Positions 31,683-43,568 of a DNA stretch of 64,000 nt are shown one piece after another. Position 1 is the stretch's first letter. Each line of letters opens with the position of its first letter. The notes under the pieces are model-generated. The model was not told the origin of the DNA. It saw nothing but the letters and a program-made list of their open reading frames with translations, and ran no database searches. The stretch comes from Lepidodermella squamata (taxonomy: Eukaryota > Gastrotricha). The stretch covers positions 3,906,001 through 3,970,000 of the forward strand of contig JBLDXI010000024.1 of NCBI GenBank assembly GCA_047495785.1. Reading direction: 5' to 3'. The position numbers and the translations under genes are program-made.

Positions 31683-34600
31683 TCAATCAACAGTGTCATC
31701 GTTGAGGAGTAGATCGTTCATGCCGATTGCCAACGCGTTTCGCCGGTAGTTTTCCTTCTTATTTTCACCCGTATTATCGTCAACTATAATTTCTTCCTCA
31801 TCGCTGCTCTCATTTTCGACAACTTCATCAATCGCCATAGCCGCGGCGTTGTGGCTGATGCTAGGCAGATCTTGTTTCTTCGCCGAGCTCAATTCGCTAG
31901 ATTTCGGCTGTTCGGCTAATTGGTAGAAGAGAATGTAGGCATCTGGCATGTCGACGACTCGATTCGGCGAAACTTCCTCGACGAGTTCGTCGTCGAACAT
32001 GCGCCACGCAACCTCAGTCGCGCCTGAATTTTCGATAAATGGCAACCGGCCGAAAGACGAGTAATGCCCGAATTGCATTGTTCCGTAGTGATTTACTACC
32101 CCGTATAGGTTATACGCGATTTGCTGGTGTTGGCACGATGAAGACTGCCGTTGTCTACCCTGTTGCTGTTGTGGGTTTTCAGACGACCGCGGCGACTTTG
32201 CGGGCGGCTCGTCGTCTGAATTTGCGGGCAGAGCTTCGTCGGCTACGAATGACGAAACGTCGATAATCGATGGGTATGCTACGTGCTCGCGGTCCTTGTG
32301 CACGTAACCGTCCTGCGAGAAACGCTTGATGTAGCAAATCAAATAGCGCGGGTACCGGCTGATCAATGAGCGCTGAAATGATTAAAAAAAAACAAATTTA
32401 AACGATGAAATATCAATAATATCAATATCAATAATCAATATCAATAATATCAATATCAAAAATATCAATAATGCGCTATAAACTTTATTGCTGCATAATT
32501 AGAGGAAACTCCAATTTTATAAATAAGTATTCATAAACTTCAGGCCCCGATTTCGGAATAAAAATTCAACTATTAAAATGTATTTAAAGCAAAATAACGA
32601 ACGAAAAAGCTGCAGCACAGTGCTGTATGTAGCAGAAATCGCCCCTGTAGCTCAGGTTGTGAGCTCGTAGCTTATTTTGATGTCCTCAACTTGTCTCTTC
32701 TTACTATCAGCAATAAATGGGATGACATTTTAGTCTGTTTAGGTGATTCTTTAAGCCTATTATATCATGTCGCGACGCTGGGTTGTTTTATTCGACCCAC
32801 ATCAACCTGCCCAATTCACAAGATCGACGCTGAGACATGGGTTACGCGGATCTGGTCGAAGAAATCAAGAAATTATTCCCATTCAAGTTGTTCTGCTTAG
32901 TCGGACGCGTGGTCGTGCCAACAGTGGATGACAATAGTGTCAGGGCGACTTACGAAATCAATTTCACGAATGCTATTCTTATAGGAGTTATCCCTGAAGG
33001 AGCCTCAGTGACTGAGTTGCTTGAATCATGCTCTCATGATGCTAGCGCGCTCGGTTCGTCTCCTCTCCAGGCTAGACTGACGGAGGGACATCGCTGCCTC
33101 CTCTGACTCATGACAGAGGAACCTCTCCATCAACGTCGACGGCGTCATTAACGTCAAGATAAACCTTCTTAACCTTCTCCAGTCAAAAGGAGTCTTCGGA
33201 GCCATCAAGCTCCTCATCGTTCAAGCCTATGCATTTTTCGGTTCTTTCAACGTCGGTGTCCAGCTTTCTATAGAAGACAATCTAATCTAAGTTTGTCCAA
33301 GTTGAATTTAGATGTTTTCAGTTCAGTATATTTTTTCTAAAATACTATTCAAAATTCAATATTTACCATACAAAAAACTAGAAACTAGAATTTGATTAAA
33401 AACGGGTCTAAATATTTGCAACACTTGCAAGAGGTTCTAGAACTAAAATTAAACGTCCCCGAACTACATTTTTCCGATTCTTCGCGATTTCGGCATTTTC
33501 GTTTGTTGATGTGCACTGAAGCCTCTTGAACCTTTGATTTTTTTTATTTTAGCAACATGGTGCTCTGAGCGATGCAGAAAAATGATCGACGTTGGGTTCC
33601 TAGTCTACTGGTTGATATCGGAAAAATTTGTAAATCGACACTCAGAATCGGTTCTTCAGGCTGAAGTATTACTCGTAAATTGGCTGCTTAAAGCAAACCA
33701 TGCGTAATATGGAGACGGTCGAACAGCCCATTCTAGATTCGCCATTCCAATCAATTTAAACGAATCATCGAAATACTCTATCTCTAAAAACAGCAACCTC
33801 TGTGCACTTTTGAAAGAATCGGCATTGATTGTAATCGATGAGGCGCCAATGTTACATCGTTTCGCCTTTGAAGCACTAGACTTCACCCTTCGCGACATTT
33901 GTCAATCTAACAAACCATTTGGCGGTAAAGGCATTGTACTGGTACTGTCGGACAGCTTTTACGTCCCACATTATTTGTCGATAAATTGGATGAATTATTA
34001 TTCCAGCTTTTCGGAAATTTAAAAAATTATACCGCCAGCAATGAATGATAAGAAAAAAATAGAGATTCTAGTGAAGATTTGAAACTCTGTAAACCCATAT
34101 TTGGGGAAATCTAGTGCTGGAACCCTAAATTTGAGGTTTGTACTTGGCTTAGCAAAAATCACATACCTGTATAGCTGTGCGATTTTTCTTGCATTGCGGG
34201 CACATCCAGGCATTTGAAGAGTGCATCAATTCCGGCTCGAAATACAGCCGGAAGCAGTCGTTGAGCGTCACGCGATCCTGGCTAACCGGCACTGTCGTTT
34301 TAAATCCGCCAAACTGCGTGAGAGGAATCTGCGCCAACTGCAGCCGGCACGCGCCATTGCGGCCATTCAACCAATTCAGCCGCAATTTCAACACATGCCC
34401 ACTGGAGGAGGCTTCGCCTAACATGGCGTGCAAATTCGTGGCGGAAATTTCAACTTTTTGAGCAGCCGGTTGCTTCTTTGAGTTCTTCACCTGTGAATCG
34501 TGGTCATCGGGCGCTAATTCCAGCGTTAAATGCTTCTGAAAGGCGTGAGACGACTCCTGGTTGCACGTCCAATTCACAAAACGTTTCACCCCAATTTCGA

Positions 34601-37239
34601 CCATTTTCAAGAATTTATCGTACGAAATCGACTGAGATACGGTGAAACACAACGGGAAGCCGATTGATTGCTCGAACGGAATGCATGTTGCCTTGTGCGA
34701 CTTCCAATGAGTCCGCTGGCACTCGACCCCGCAATACGCGACACTCTGGCAGCGGGTACACCGGGGCAGGTCGGAAATCTCCGATTTTTTACGGCAATTC
34801 GCGCACTCTGTGATGACCGACTGCGACGAACTCAGCATTTGCGTGACGTGAACTGTCACGCTCTGCTGCTTTTTATTACCACCCCCGCCACTCTGCGTTT
34901 CATAGATCAACACATCGACGCCGTTTTTCGGCGCCGCCCACCGCGTTCTAGTCAACGCATGCACGTCCGAGGCCCGCCAGAAGTGGACTAGATGCATAGC
35001 GCTTTGAAGGGCATACAGCTTCAACTCACATGTTAAATGCGAGGTGTTCATATCTTTCAACGCGACCTGCTTAATCTCCTCCGAAGTGAAATAAGCCGGG
35101 ACTGATAGGATGATGCGTTGCGGCTGGTCTCGCGGCTGCAACGGTGTCGGTACGTACAAACACAGCAGTTCGACAGATTTCGACGGCCTGGCGATAGGCA
35201 GGGGTAGCATCATAAACGGGTCGTAGGCGTTCGACTCTTTAAAACACGTCTGACACGTGATTCGATTGCAAATTTGCCCGTAGAACTGTTCGACGAGGGG
35301 CGATTCGTTTCGCTGTAAGAACCCGGACCACGCGCTTTCAGCTGTTACCGGCGTTTCTTCGTCCGATTTCGGCTTTTCGGCTTTAATTTGCCGGCCGTAG
35401 GCTTTGTTGAGATCTTCGTGGATTGTGTCGAGTAGGTATGTCACGAATTCTTGAGCGTCGTGCTGGAAAAACGGGCGGAATCGAGAGGCAGCGACCTGCC
35501 CGACTGATTGCGCGGTGTCGACCGGGGGCAGCCGTAACGAATCGCCGGGCGCCCACAGTTCGCGGATCAACTTGACGAATTCAATCACCATTTTGCCTTT
35601 TGAGCCGAGGGGATTTGACTTGTTGATATCGCCTTCGGTGAAGCGTTCCAGGCAGTACTGCCGCAGGTGAGGTGTGTTGGCTAGGATTTGAATGACCGAG
35701 TTTTGGTAGCAGTTATTCGATTGATTTACGAGGCCTCGCATGCCAATGCGAGATCGGTAGCTATAAGTAAAAAATCAAGAATTAATATCAAATCGCTCTT
35801 TTATAAAATGGTCCCATAAATAACGCAACCATTTTATAATATTTTGAAAATCTTAAACCTGGAAATCTAAAAACCGAGGCGATTCATCCGATCGCATGAT
35901 GCGAAAGTATGCTAAATGCCTTGAATATTTCAAATACTTATAAATGAAACTTATCATACAAATAGAAAAAAATCCGGAATAAACAGGTAAAATACCAAAA
36001 ATACGAACAACTATTCGTCAAACTTTTTCAAAATTGTCCTGAAATCAACCGAAAACCTCCCCTAAACGAACTCTAATCCTAGTCCAAATCCTGGCACTTG
36101 TACATATTTACTTCAAATAATAAAAAGCGAAAATTATGTAAAAATAGTTAAAAATTGTATGCCACATAATTATTTGTCCAACGATCGGGATTTTTTTTCA
36201 ATTTTATTTCATCGAATTTAAATTTCCTTCTGTGAAATTGTAGAGAATGGGTAAACAGTTATTTCAGCAGGTATAATACAAAATACGAAAAACTGAGAAT
36301 TGAGGCTTGATGGAAAAGTTCATCCTTTTCTCAACTACTAGATTTTGATCCTCAAAAAAAATTCAAAATAATGCGAAATAGATATTTAAAAATTATTTCA
36401 AAATAAAAAAATTGTTTTTGATCACTAAATCGGTACATTTTGGCTAGAATAAAGATAACGATCGAGAAAATACTACTCGCACTCTGTGTGGAAATAACCC
36501 TTTAATTTCTCTGAAAACGCTACCTCTTATTCTGCTCATGTAGCATATCGATGTTGAGAGACGGCGATGTTGACATGGAACTGGTTTTCGGCGAATTTGC
36601 GGCATGAATCGCCGAATCGTCCAATGAGATCTTCGGCAGCGGCTTTTCCGCAGAAGTCGCGCCGCCATTCGCAGAAGCTCCATTACTGGCAGAAGCCGAC
36701 GACGGAGATTTCGGCGCAGCAGATACAGTCGCAGAGGCCACGACCGGGATTGAAACCGGGGCGGTTTTCGACGTCGGAGTCGTAGGCGCAGAGACATCGG
36801 CACTTTCAACACGCGCCCACCCAACGGCTTTCGCCTTTTTAAGGCGGATTTCCAGCTTCCGATCAGTCAAAATGTGGTGAGATTGCGCCGTTATGATTTC
36901 ACCCCGTAGGCTTTCAACGCTCCACTTGAACACAGTCTCCGGCTTCTTACCGCCATTCAACGCTAAAAATTGCTCGTCGGTTGTTCGGAACAGCACGGAA
37001 AACGCCTGAGATTCGTAATTTACGACCAGCGATTCTGAAACTACGTTTTTCAGGTAGAGAACAACGACTGCGACGTCGTTTTGATCGTAGAAATCGCGTC
37101 GAACGTGCACGAGTTCGTGAATTTCGACTTCGCCTGGTTTCGACGAGCCATTCGGAGAATGGCCGTTCAGAGATTGCTTCAACTCGTCAACTTTCGAATG
37201 GCCGTTTTGACCATTTTGCGATTCGATGTTAGTTCCCAT
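31683..37239 (-). CDS. USP19: Ubiquitin carboxyl-terminal hydrolase 19
   Basis: USP19 is a deubiquitinase that removes ubiquitin from substrates in protein quality control and ERAD. Three exons (36524-37239, 34167-35760, 31683-32372) give 999 residues. A CS/p23-like chaperone domain lies at about 40-145 (RRDFYDQNDVAVVVLYLKNV). The USP core starts RGLVNQSNNCYQNS with the catalytic cysteine near 256, a variant of GLxNLGNTCYxNS. A MYND zinc finger is inserted in the catalytic domain (about 554-595: CANC...CTRC...CGVEC), the USP19 signature. The C-terminal half has LICYIKRF and the catalytic-histidine region VNHYGTMQFGHYSSFGR. No C-terminal membrane anchor follows, only an acidic tail, so it resembles the soluble isoform. 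Intron 2 holds a Helitron fragment. Intron 1 (35761-36523) is AT-rich with nothing recognisable. Confidence 0.93.
32409..32475. repeat. AATATC-rich microsatellite
   Basis: Imperfect runs of ATATCA/AATATC occur in USP19 intron 2, close to its 3' end. Confidence 0.8.
32837..33289 (+). pseudogene. Unrecognised degenerate ORF in USP19 intron 2
   Basis: This plus-strand segment has two protein-like pieces in different frames. The first, 32837-33103, contains RVVVPTVDDNSVRATYEINF. The second, about 33115-33288, contains NLSINVDGVINVKINLL and ends at a stop. The composition looks coding and unlike the intron, but I cannot assign a family. It is probably a transposon or virus-derived gene fragment broken by a frameshift. 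Confidence 0.35.
33700..33968 (+). pseudogene. Helitron/PIF1-type helicase fragment
   Basis: The plus strand reads GRTAHSRFAIPINL, then IVIDEAPMLHRFAFEALDFTLRDI, then KPFGGKGIVLV. These are the PIF1 helicase Walker B region (D-E-A-P-M) and the approach to motif III, in the form typical of Helitron Rep/Hel proteins. The following G-G-D-F-R-Q motif is replaced by LSDSF, and stops lie upstream. It is a dead fragment antisense in USP19 intron 2. Confidence 0.65.
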
Positions 37240-37575
37240 TCAACATTTAATAGCCAATTCTATGGAATAAAAAATTGATGATAAAATTAATTTATAGGTA
37301 TCACTTCATTCATCAATTCTAACGGTCGAGAACAAAACAAACTGAAAATATCAAAAGAATCGGTATAATATATGCGATATCTTGGCATCGTGGCAGGTTC
37401 GGTTTCAAGTCAAACGCAACAAGAGATTTTTTCATGTATGACTGAGTAACAGAAATCTTCAATTTTTAGTTTTCAAAAATTCTTGCTACCCAATCATTGG
37501 CATAAATTCGTTAAGTTTTAGCACTGGATGTGATATATTGGTCCATTCAATTGTTATAGATTATCTCTCTGTAAA

Positions 37576-39752
37576 TCAGTCTTTCTTCGGCCGCGGTGGG
37601 CTAGATGGTTTGAAAGCGAGCGAGAAAACGTCCGAATATAGCAGCGTGCCCAGGAAAACAAGACCGGTTGAAAACCAATGCAACGGCGTGAATTGATGGC
37701 CGAAATAGAAAATCGACAGTATCAGCGAGACGAATTTCCGCAGCGTGACAACTAGCGTGAAAGTCAACGATTTAAACTCAGCAGTCAACGTGAACACCGA
37801 TCTAATGCAAAAATATTGCGAAATTGTATTCAGGGCTAACAGCCACCACAATCTCGGCATTGTCATTCCGAGCAGGGTGAGGGGAGCTGATTGGTTATAA
37901 TCAGCGATTTGAGTCATGATATCGCTATACATGACCACGAAAAACGGCAGAGGTAACACGTGGTTGTAGTATAGCGCTTCTTTCGGGTGTTTGCCATATG
38001 TCGAGTAGAGCTCTTCTTGGAAAATGCCCATTCTTGCGGATAAAAATAGTGAAATTGTCAGCATTGCGACTCCGATTACCCAGGTTATAAAATGACTGGC
38101 AAATGATGAGTCATCACCGGCATCATCCGCCGATTTCTTCTTAGGCTCAGGTGCTGAGGCATACGTGCATAAAATAACGCCGATAGTGACCATCCACACT
38201 GAAACATGACGAGACCACGGGTACGATCGATGTAGAATCCAGATGTTGAGAATTAACGAGGCGATTAGCGATCCGCTGCGAAAAATCATGTGTAACGGAG
38301 CGCTGATGTTGAAAGCCAACGCGTAGTTGTTGAGGACTTGCACGACAAAGAACAGAGAGACGAGGATTGCGTACATTCGAAGAGGTATGTGGCGTTTTGC
38401 GGTGCCGAATTTGTGCGATGTGATGAATCCCTCGAGCGCAACGAACAAAAATTGCGCAAATGTGATCAAATTCCCCGAATTTGGCGACTCTCTAATAAAA
38501 ATTAAAAAAAAAAAAAATTAATATTTGGGCAAAAATTAAATGTCAGTTTTCCATATCAATATTAGCTCGAGATCGTAGGTACCCACAGCTAGCCCGAGTA
38601 CGAAGGCATAGAAGAATGTGAAGATGACTACAACCCGTTCATCTGGTTCGGGAACTATCGTCTGAATCGTTGCGACATCACCCTTTGGGTTATTCAAAAA
38701 CTACGCGATAACTGTTAGCAAATCAACCACAGCCGCATCAATAATATCGGTCCTCTGCATTGCTTCCTGGAAGATGCTGACCCTTACTACATCTGCAGAA
38801 CTTAAAACGGAATCTATACCGTCTAACCTGAGTTGACTTCGATAGTTTTTCTGATTCGTATTGTATTGCTTAATTAGATGGATTCGCCAATATTTGCTTT
38901 TACAAGATTCTTCGATTGAGGCATCGTTGGTGAATGGTGTTTTCGGGAAATGTTCAGGAATATGTAAAAAATGAGGCGCGATGTTCAACTTTGACCCATT
39001 GGGCTCATCTGCGAGTGCGAGGTTAGTTTCCTACCAATTCTCCATATTTTCCCACTAGCCAGTGGTAGAACGTGGCTGGTGTCATATGTGGTATTTATCA
39101 GGAATCTCGGCCTGTATAAACTCTGGAATTATTCTCAACAAATGAAGCCGTAACTAGTTTCCAGTTTGTGGTATCTCAAAAGAATTGCTCTAACAATTGA
39201 TTTGCCCTACCATGGTTTCGAACCAGGTGGGGACCAACACCTTTACGCAGGTTATTCGGGTCGCCGGGAGAGCCGAACCCTGATGGCAGTGTTACCGGCG
39301 AATAAGATCCCGTGCCCGACAGATTCTACATTTCACCTTTGCACACTTGAAATGAGACGTTATTAGCATGATCTTTCTTTTTGCCATAAACTTTACCAAA
39401 CAAACTGTGGATTTCAATTTTTCGGATTTCTTCGCGATTTCGAGCTGTCTCTGAGATAATAATGCTCATAAATAAATTCAACGTTTTATATTCCATGTAA
39501 TCATACTATGGCGCCTGTTATCTGATTAAGATCATTTCAAAATGAGAAGTCAAAATTTAGAAAACTTATGTTATCAAAAAATCAAAGAAATTTGAGCATT
39601 TGAATTTAAACTCAAAACTTTGACACCACGCAAAAATATTAATTAAACTGTTAAACAAACCTGACTATCATTTCGAGGCAAAACATGTTGACTGCACAGG
39701 AGATCAGCACGCAGCCAATTATAAACGAGCTGTAAAGTGTCTCGGTCAGCAT
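37576..39752 (-). CDS. SLC35B4: UDP-xylose/UDP-N-acetylglucosamine transporter
   Basis: SLC35B4 is a Golgi/ER nucleotide-sugar antiporter that brings UDP-Xyl and UDP-GlcNAc into the lumen for glycosylation. Two exons (39661-39752 and 37576-38491) give 335 residues (human 331). The first short exon encodes TM1 (MLTETLYSSFIIGCVLISCA). The second begins ESPNSGNLITFAQFLF and has the family-specific NNYALAFNISAPLHMIFRSGSLI, ARMGIFQEELYSTYGKHPKEALYYNHVLPLP, and TLVVTLRKFVSLILSI. About ten hydrophobic segments are visible, with a lysine-bearing tail, PRPKKD. The start is the ATG at 39752, 18 nt after an acceptor-like AG and only 150 bp after the COG5 stop. USP19 follows 336 bp downstream. Confidence 0.94.
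38492..39660. other. SLC35B4 intron 1 with unassigned sequence
   Basis: The intron is 1.17 kb. A minus-strand ORF (38701-38988, 95 aa) looks protein-like but is not recognised. At 39195-39330 the minus strand has two tRNA B-box-like motifs (GGTTCGAAACC and GGGTTCGGCTC) without a foldable tRNA, which could be SINE or retroelement debris. Confidence 0.35.
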
Positions 39753-39902
39753 TTTTTAGTAATATAAAACCTATGCACAGTAAATTGAATTGTTAAATAG
39801 GAATAGACCCACAACTTTAATTCAGCAGTTGGTTTTAGTAGATTTTTTCTCACAACAAGAGAAGAAAGATGGCGATAAATAAATTATTTAATGATTGTTC
39901 TT

Positions 39903-42331
39903 TCACGCACCAACATTTGCGACTGATTTCAGATTATTCACGGCAAGAATGTAAACCGGCGAAAATTCCCGTTCACCGCGATTTCGAACAAACTGAACAT
40001 AGGCCTCGAGAGCCCCGCCGATCAAATGCAGCCGCTCTCGCTCTTCAGGGTGCTCATTTAGCCAACGAACATATCGCCCAACGGACCAGCCGCTGTTTTG
40101 ATGGGGCAGTTTGAGCTCGCCAGGGCCTCTCGAAATGATGAAGTGAAGCAAAATCGACGCTGGAATCAAATTGCTCGATTTCACGCCAAGGGAAATGAAT
40201 GTTTCGATATCTTCAGTTGCCAAAATGTCACTTGAAGACAGAAAAATTAATTAATTTCATATTAGATAAAATGGACTAACGTTAGTTTATCGGCAGTTGC
40301 TACAGATCTGAATTTCGAGTGATGCGAATCGGCGGGTAGAAACCCGCAAGCAATCAAACCGTTTTGTTTCAACGATCGCCAGTCATTTGCTAGCCGTTGG
40401 CAGCCGTGAATACTAACAGGTTTCACTAAACTCGCGTTGTAAATCCACGATTCAACGCAGAAATTAACGAGTTTTTCGTGACAAAGCGCTTGGAACTGCT
40501 TGTTTCGGAAACACGACATGTACTCATTCGCGATTCTTTTCAAGAAACTGCACAGCTCCTTTGCGTAACCAGAAACTGATTTTGAGGCTGATTCGTCGTC
40601 AAAATCGAACGACTCAGAATGCATTGATTCCAAAATTGCTGATAGCGCATCCATTAACGAATCAAGCAGCGGCGACATTGTGGTGACAGCTAGCTGAGAC
40701 GCTGATTTACGACATTCATTAAATTTCTGAATGGCTTCTTGCGGTAATGCCAGATTATTCAAGACATGGCCTAAAGATGTTTCCAGATTCCAGACCATAT
40801 CGCAAATTCCCGCGTTCAATTGTTGACCGGCAGTTAGCGGTCCGACTATCTGGGACGCGTCTGAACCCGTATTGACAACGCGTTCCACGCGAACCATCAG
40901 CAAATTTATTGCCTTGATAACATTTCGCATGACTTTTACGCATAGTTGTTGATCAAATACGACGACAGACAATTCTCCCTGAATCAAACGAACAATATTC
41001 GCCAAATCAGCTTGATCTGGTAAAGTATGCGATTGAGATGTCAACGGACGACCCGAGCTGGAATATTCTGGGAACATCAACTCAACTGGGTCGAATAGGA
41101 CGCTGAGAGAACGAGATAAATACGCGGTTTCGAATAAAGTCGCAGATGCAGTGAACAACTGAGGGTAATTTGTATCATTTTCGGTGGAAGCAAGGTCCAG
41201 CAATCCTTTGCATTGATTGACACAGTTATTGATCATTTTCAACAGTTTCGGATACTCAGCTTCGAAAGCCTGACGAGCCTGTGTTGATTGACCAGCTACT
41301 CTTTCGAGAACATCCATTAACACAGTAGTCATGGTTGAAATGAAAGAGGAGACGCGAAGAGGGTATTCCCCGTTCTTTTCGTAATTGCGAATAGATTCGA
41401 GATAAGTCTGCTCCGTTGAAGCATCTTTCTTCTTTGAAAGCACCTTATATAAGTTCTCAACTTGCTGACAAGTTTGAGCAAAGCCGCTAAAGAATTTATC
41501 AACAGCGGACCAAAGTTTAGCGCGGAATGAGGCAGCAGCACCAGGCGCTGGTAAATTGGTTACTCGACCGGGACCGACTTTACCTTCCGCCACAGCGGTC
41601 AAGCTCGAAGGGTCAAACCATTGCTCAGCATCACGCCTCAGTTTGGCTACGGAATCGTTGAGATGCTCGAGGACATGAACATCCAGGCAACCCAAGTGAA
41701 AGAATACTTGCAAACTCATAGCAACTTGACTTGCATTCTCGGATTCAAGACCTTGAACTAGCGTTGTTTTGCTAATTTTCAACACGTCCCCGCGGATTTC
41801 CGCAAAATGAACTCGTTCTTTGTCAATGACATCGATGTTTTCAAGTTCAGGAAATGACAACAGATATTCCAGCTCGGAGAGTGTTTGAGCTGCTTTGGCT
41901 AGTTCTTTGTTGCCTTGAGCCATGTGACTGTCTAGACGCTTTGAAAGAGTCATGACACGAACGCAGCAACGGAGAACTTCACATGTTTGCTGAATTCTTT
42001 CAAGTAAGATTACTTTCTTTGATAGTTTTTCGTAAGGCTGGTTAATCTTGTCTCGTAATCTTCGCGCTGAATCGCAAATTCCATCCAATCGACCCTCCAT
42101 TGTATTGACAAAGCCTTCGACGACCTCCAAGTTACTTAGAGCACTCAACAATTGTTCACATTTTGCTTCAACCTGTTTGCGAATTTCTTGGTCAACTTGC
42201 TCAATGCCTTCGGAAATTTTTGTCAGCTGATCTGACATATCACTGGCTCGCATACACGCAGCTGCATATGACTTGACGTCAAACGTAGGACTAGCAAAGT
42301 CTCTGAAGAATTCCTGCTCCGATAACTCCAT
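39903..42331 (-). CDS. COG5: Conserved oligomeric Golgi complex subunit 5
   Basis: COG5 is a lobe B subunit of the COG tethering complex, needed for retrograde traffic that keeps Golgi glycosyltransferases in place. Two exons (40281-42331 and 39903-40230) give 792 residues (human 839). The N-terminus has FRDFASPTFDVKSYAA and a coiled-coil region (QLTKISEGIEQVDQEIRKQV), then ERIQQTCEVLRCCVRVMTLSKRL. Helical repeats follow, and the C-terminus contains PASILLHFI and HPEERERLHLIGGALEAYVQFVR, which are diagnostic of COG5. The split codon at the junction (ac|t) restores DILATEDIE. The start is the ATG at 42331. It is the first gene of the minus-strand run and ends 150 bp before SLC35B4. Confidence 0.94.
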
Positions 42332-42915
42332 CTTAACTGAAGTCTACTAAACAATCGGCCGTGAATTAAGACAATTATGAAAGTGATATAAAAATATAGT
42401 ATAGATAAATAAACATAGAAGTAATTGCATGATTTGGCGAGGAAGTTTCTTATTGTAAGCTTTTTGAATCCCCAAACCCCTAAGAGCCTTTCAGAAACCA
42501 CAAGAAATAAACGTAGTTGTGATTGAAACTTGTCAGGATTCACGTTTCAAGCTCGAAACTATAACACCATTAAATTCTGTATCAATTATGCAGCTCAGTC
42601 GGTACTATTTAGAATCTAGAAGCTTTGTTCCGTCGAAAGAAGTCGCGTGGTGCGGATTGAGGATAGATGTCCAAGTTGAAAGGTTATCATCATATGTCAT
42701 ATGCTTACGGTACTTTTCACCAGGATAGAAGGCAGAGGGAACAAGAATTAGTTGGGGGAGCATGGGAGATGATAGTATGAAGCTTTTCTAAAGGTGAGCC
42801 GTGAGCCTTAACCAGTTTGGTTCAGGCAACAGGTAACAGGTATGCGCCTAGCGCTTTGCGGCCGGCTGAAGCGCGCTTTTTTACTGACGTGTAAGATGTT
42901 GGGCATATTAAAAAA
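42332..42915. other. COG5 upstream region, left flank of the transposon
   Basis: This is the likely COG5 promoter region. It ends in TTAAAAAA (42908-42915), the left copy of the putative target-site duplication. I see no other gene. Confidence 0.55.
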
Positions 42916-43089
42916 GCCGTTTGATTATTCTGGAGGAGAAGTTAGCATGGAAAGCAGTGCGCCCAGAAAGCAGCTGCTTTCCATGCAGTAAGCCGTAATG
43001 AGCGTATGCGTGGAAAACACTGCTTTCCAGGCAATTTGCCTGCTACGCACTAGCACTGCGCTCTAGGCACTGCTTTCCAAGCAAATTTC
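42916..43089 (+). repeat. Left terminal inverted repeat of the MULE
   Basis: 174 bp match the reverse complement of 50500-50673. The repeat contains several copies of GGAAAGCAG/CTGCTTTCC in both orientations, including an internal palindrome (GAAAGCAGCTGCTTTC). These are likely transposase-binding or hairpin motifs. Confidence 0.9.
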
Positions 43090-43568
43090 TCTCGGAGTGC
43101 TTAGAATGCATTCTTGGCTCATTTCGCGTAGTTTTGCAGTTTGAGAATTACTGTTTCTGATGTTTGGGACACTTTTCAGTTATTTGTCTAATTTTCGTAC
43201 TCACACGCTTTACTCTGGGCGATAGTATTTTTGAATTATGCTATTAAATTATTATTCGAGTACATAATAGTTTGATAAGGGTGTCACGTGTGTATCCGGT
43301 ACAAGGGCGGGTCGCGTGGCGATTCCTTTCGCATCAGCTGTGCAGCATACTTGTGTGGCGCGACAGTCTTGTGGTGCGGAAGCCATACCATAAAACACAG
43401 TTATAAACCAAAGTATACCTGGAACTACGCTGTCTTGTATTCCCTGTATGAGAACTGTTTGCCAAGTTTGAACCGCAACTCTGTACATTGTAAACGTTTA
43501 TTCTCTTTTAATCCATAGGCTTTCAGTTATTCGCTTTTGTAAGCTTATTATTGAGTTGTTTTCTATCA

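Noticed and set aside
33026-33217. Minus-strand 63-aa ORF opposite the unknown coding segment in USP19 intron 2
   Set aside because: The plus strand has the better protein-like reading, and this frame is a shadow.
39195-39330. tRNA-like B-box motifs on the minus strand
   Set aside because: No acceptor stem pairs at the right distance and the T-stems are mismatched, so it is not a tRNA gene. It is noted only as possible SINE debris.
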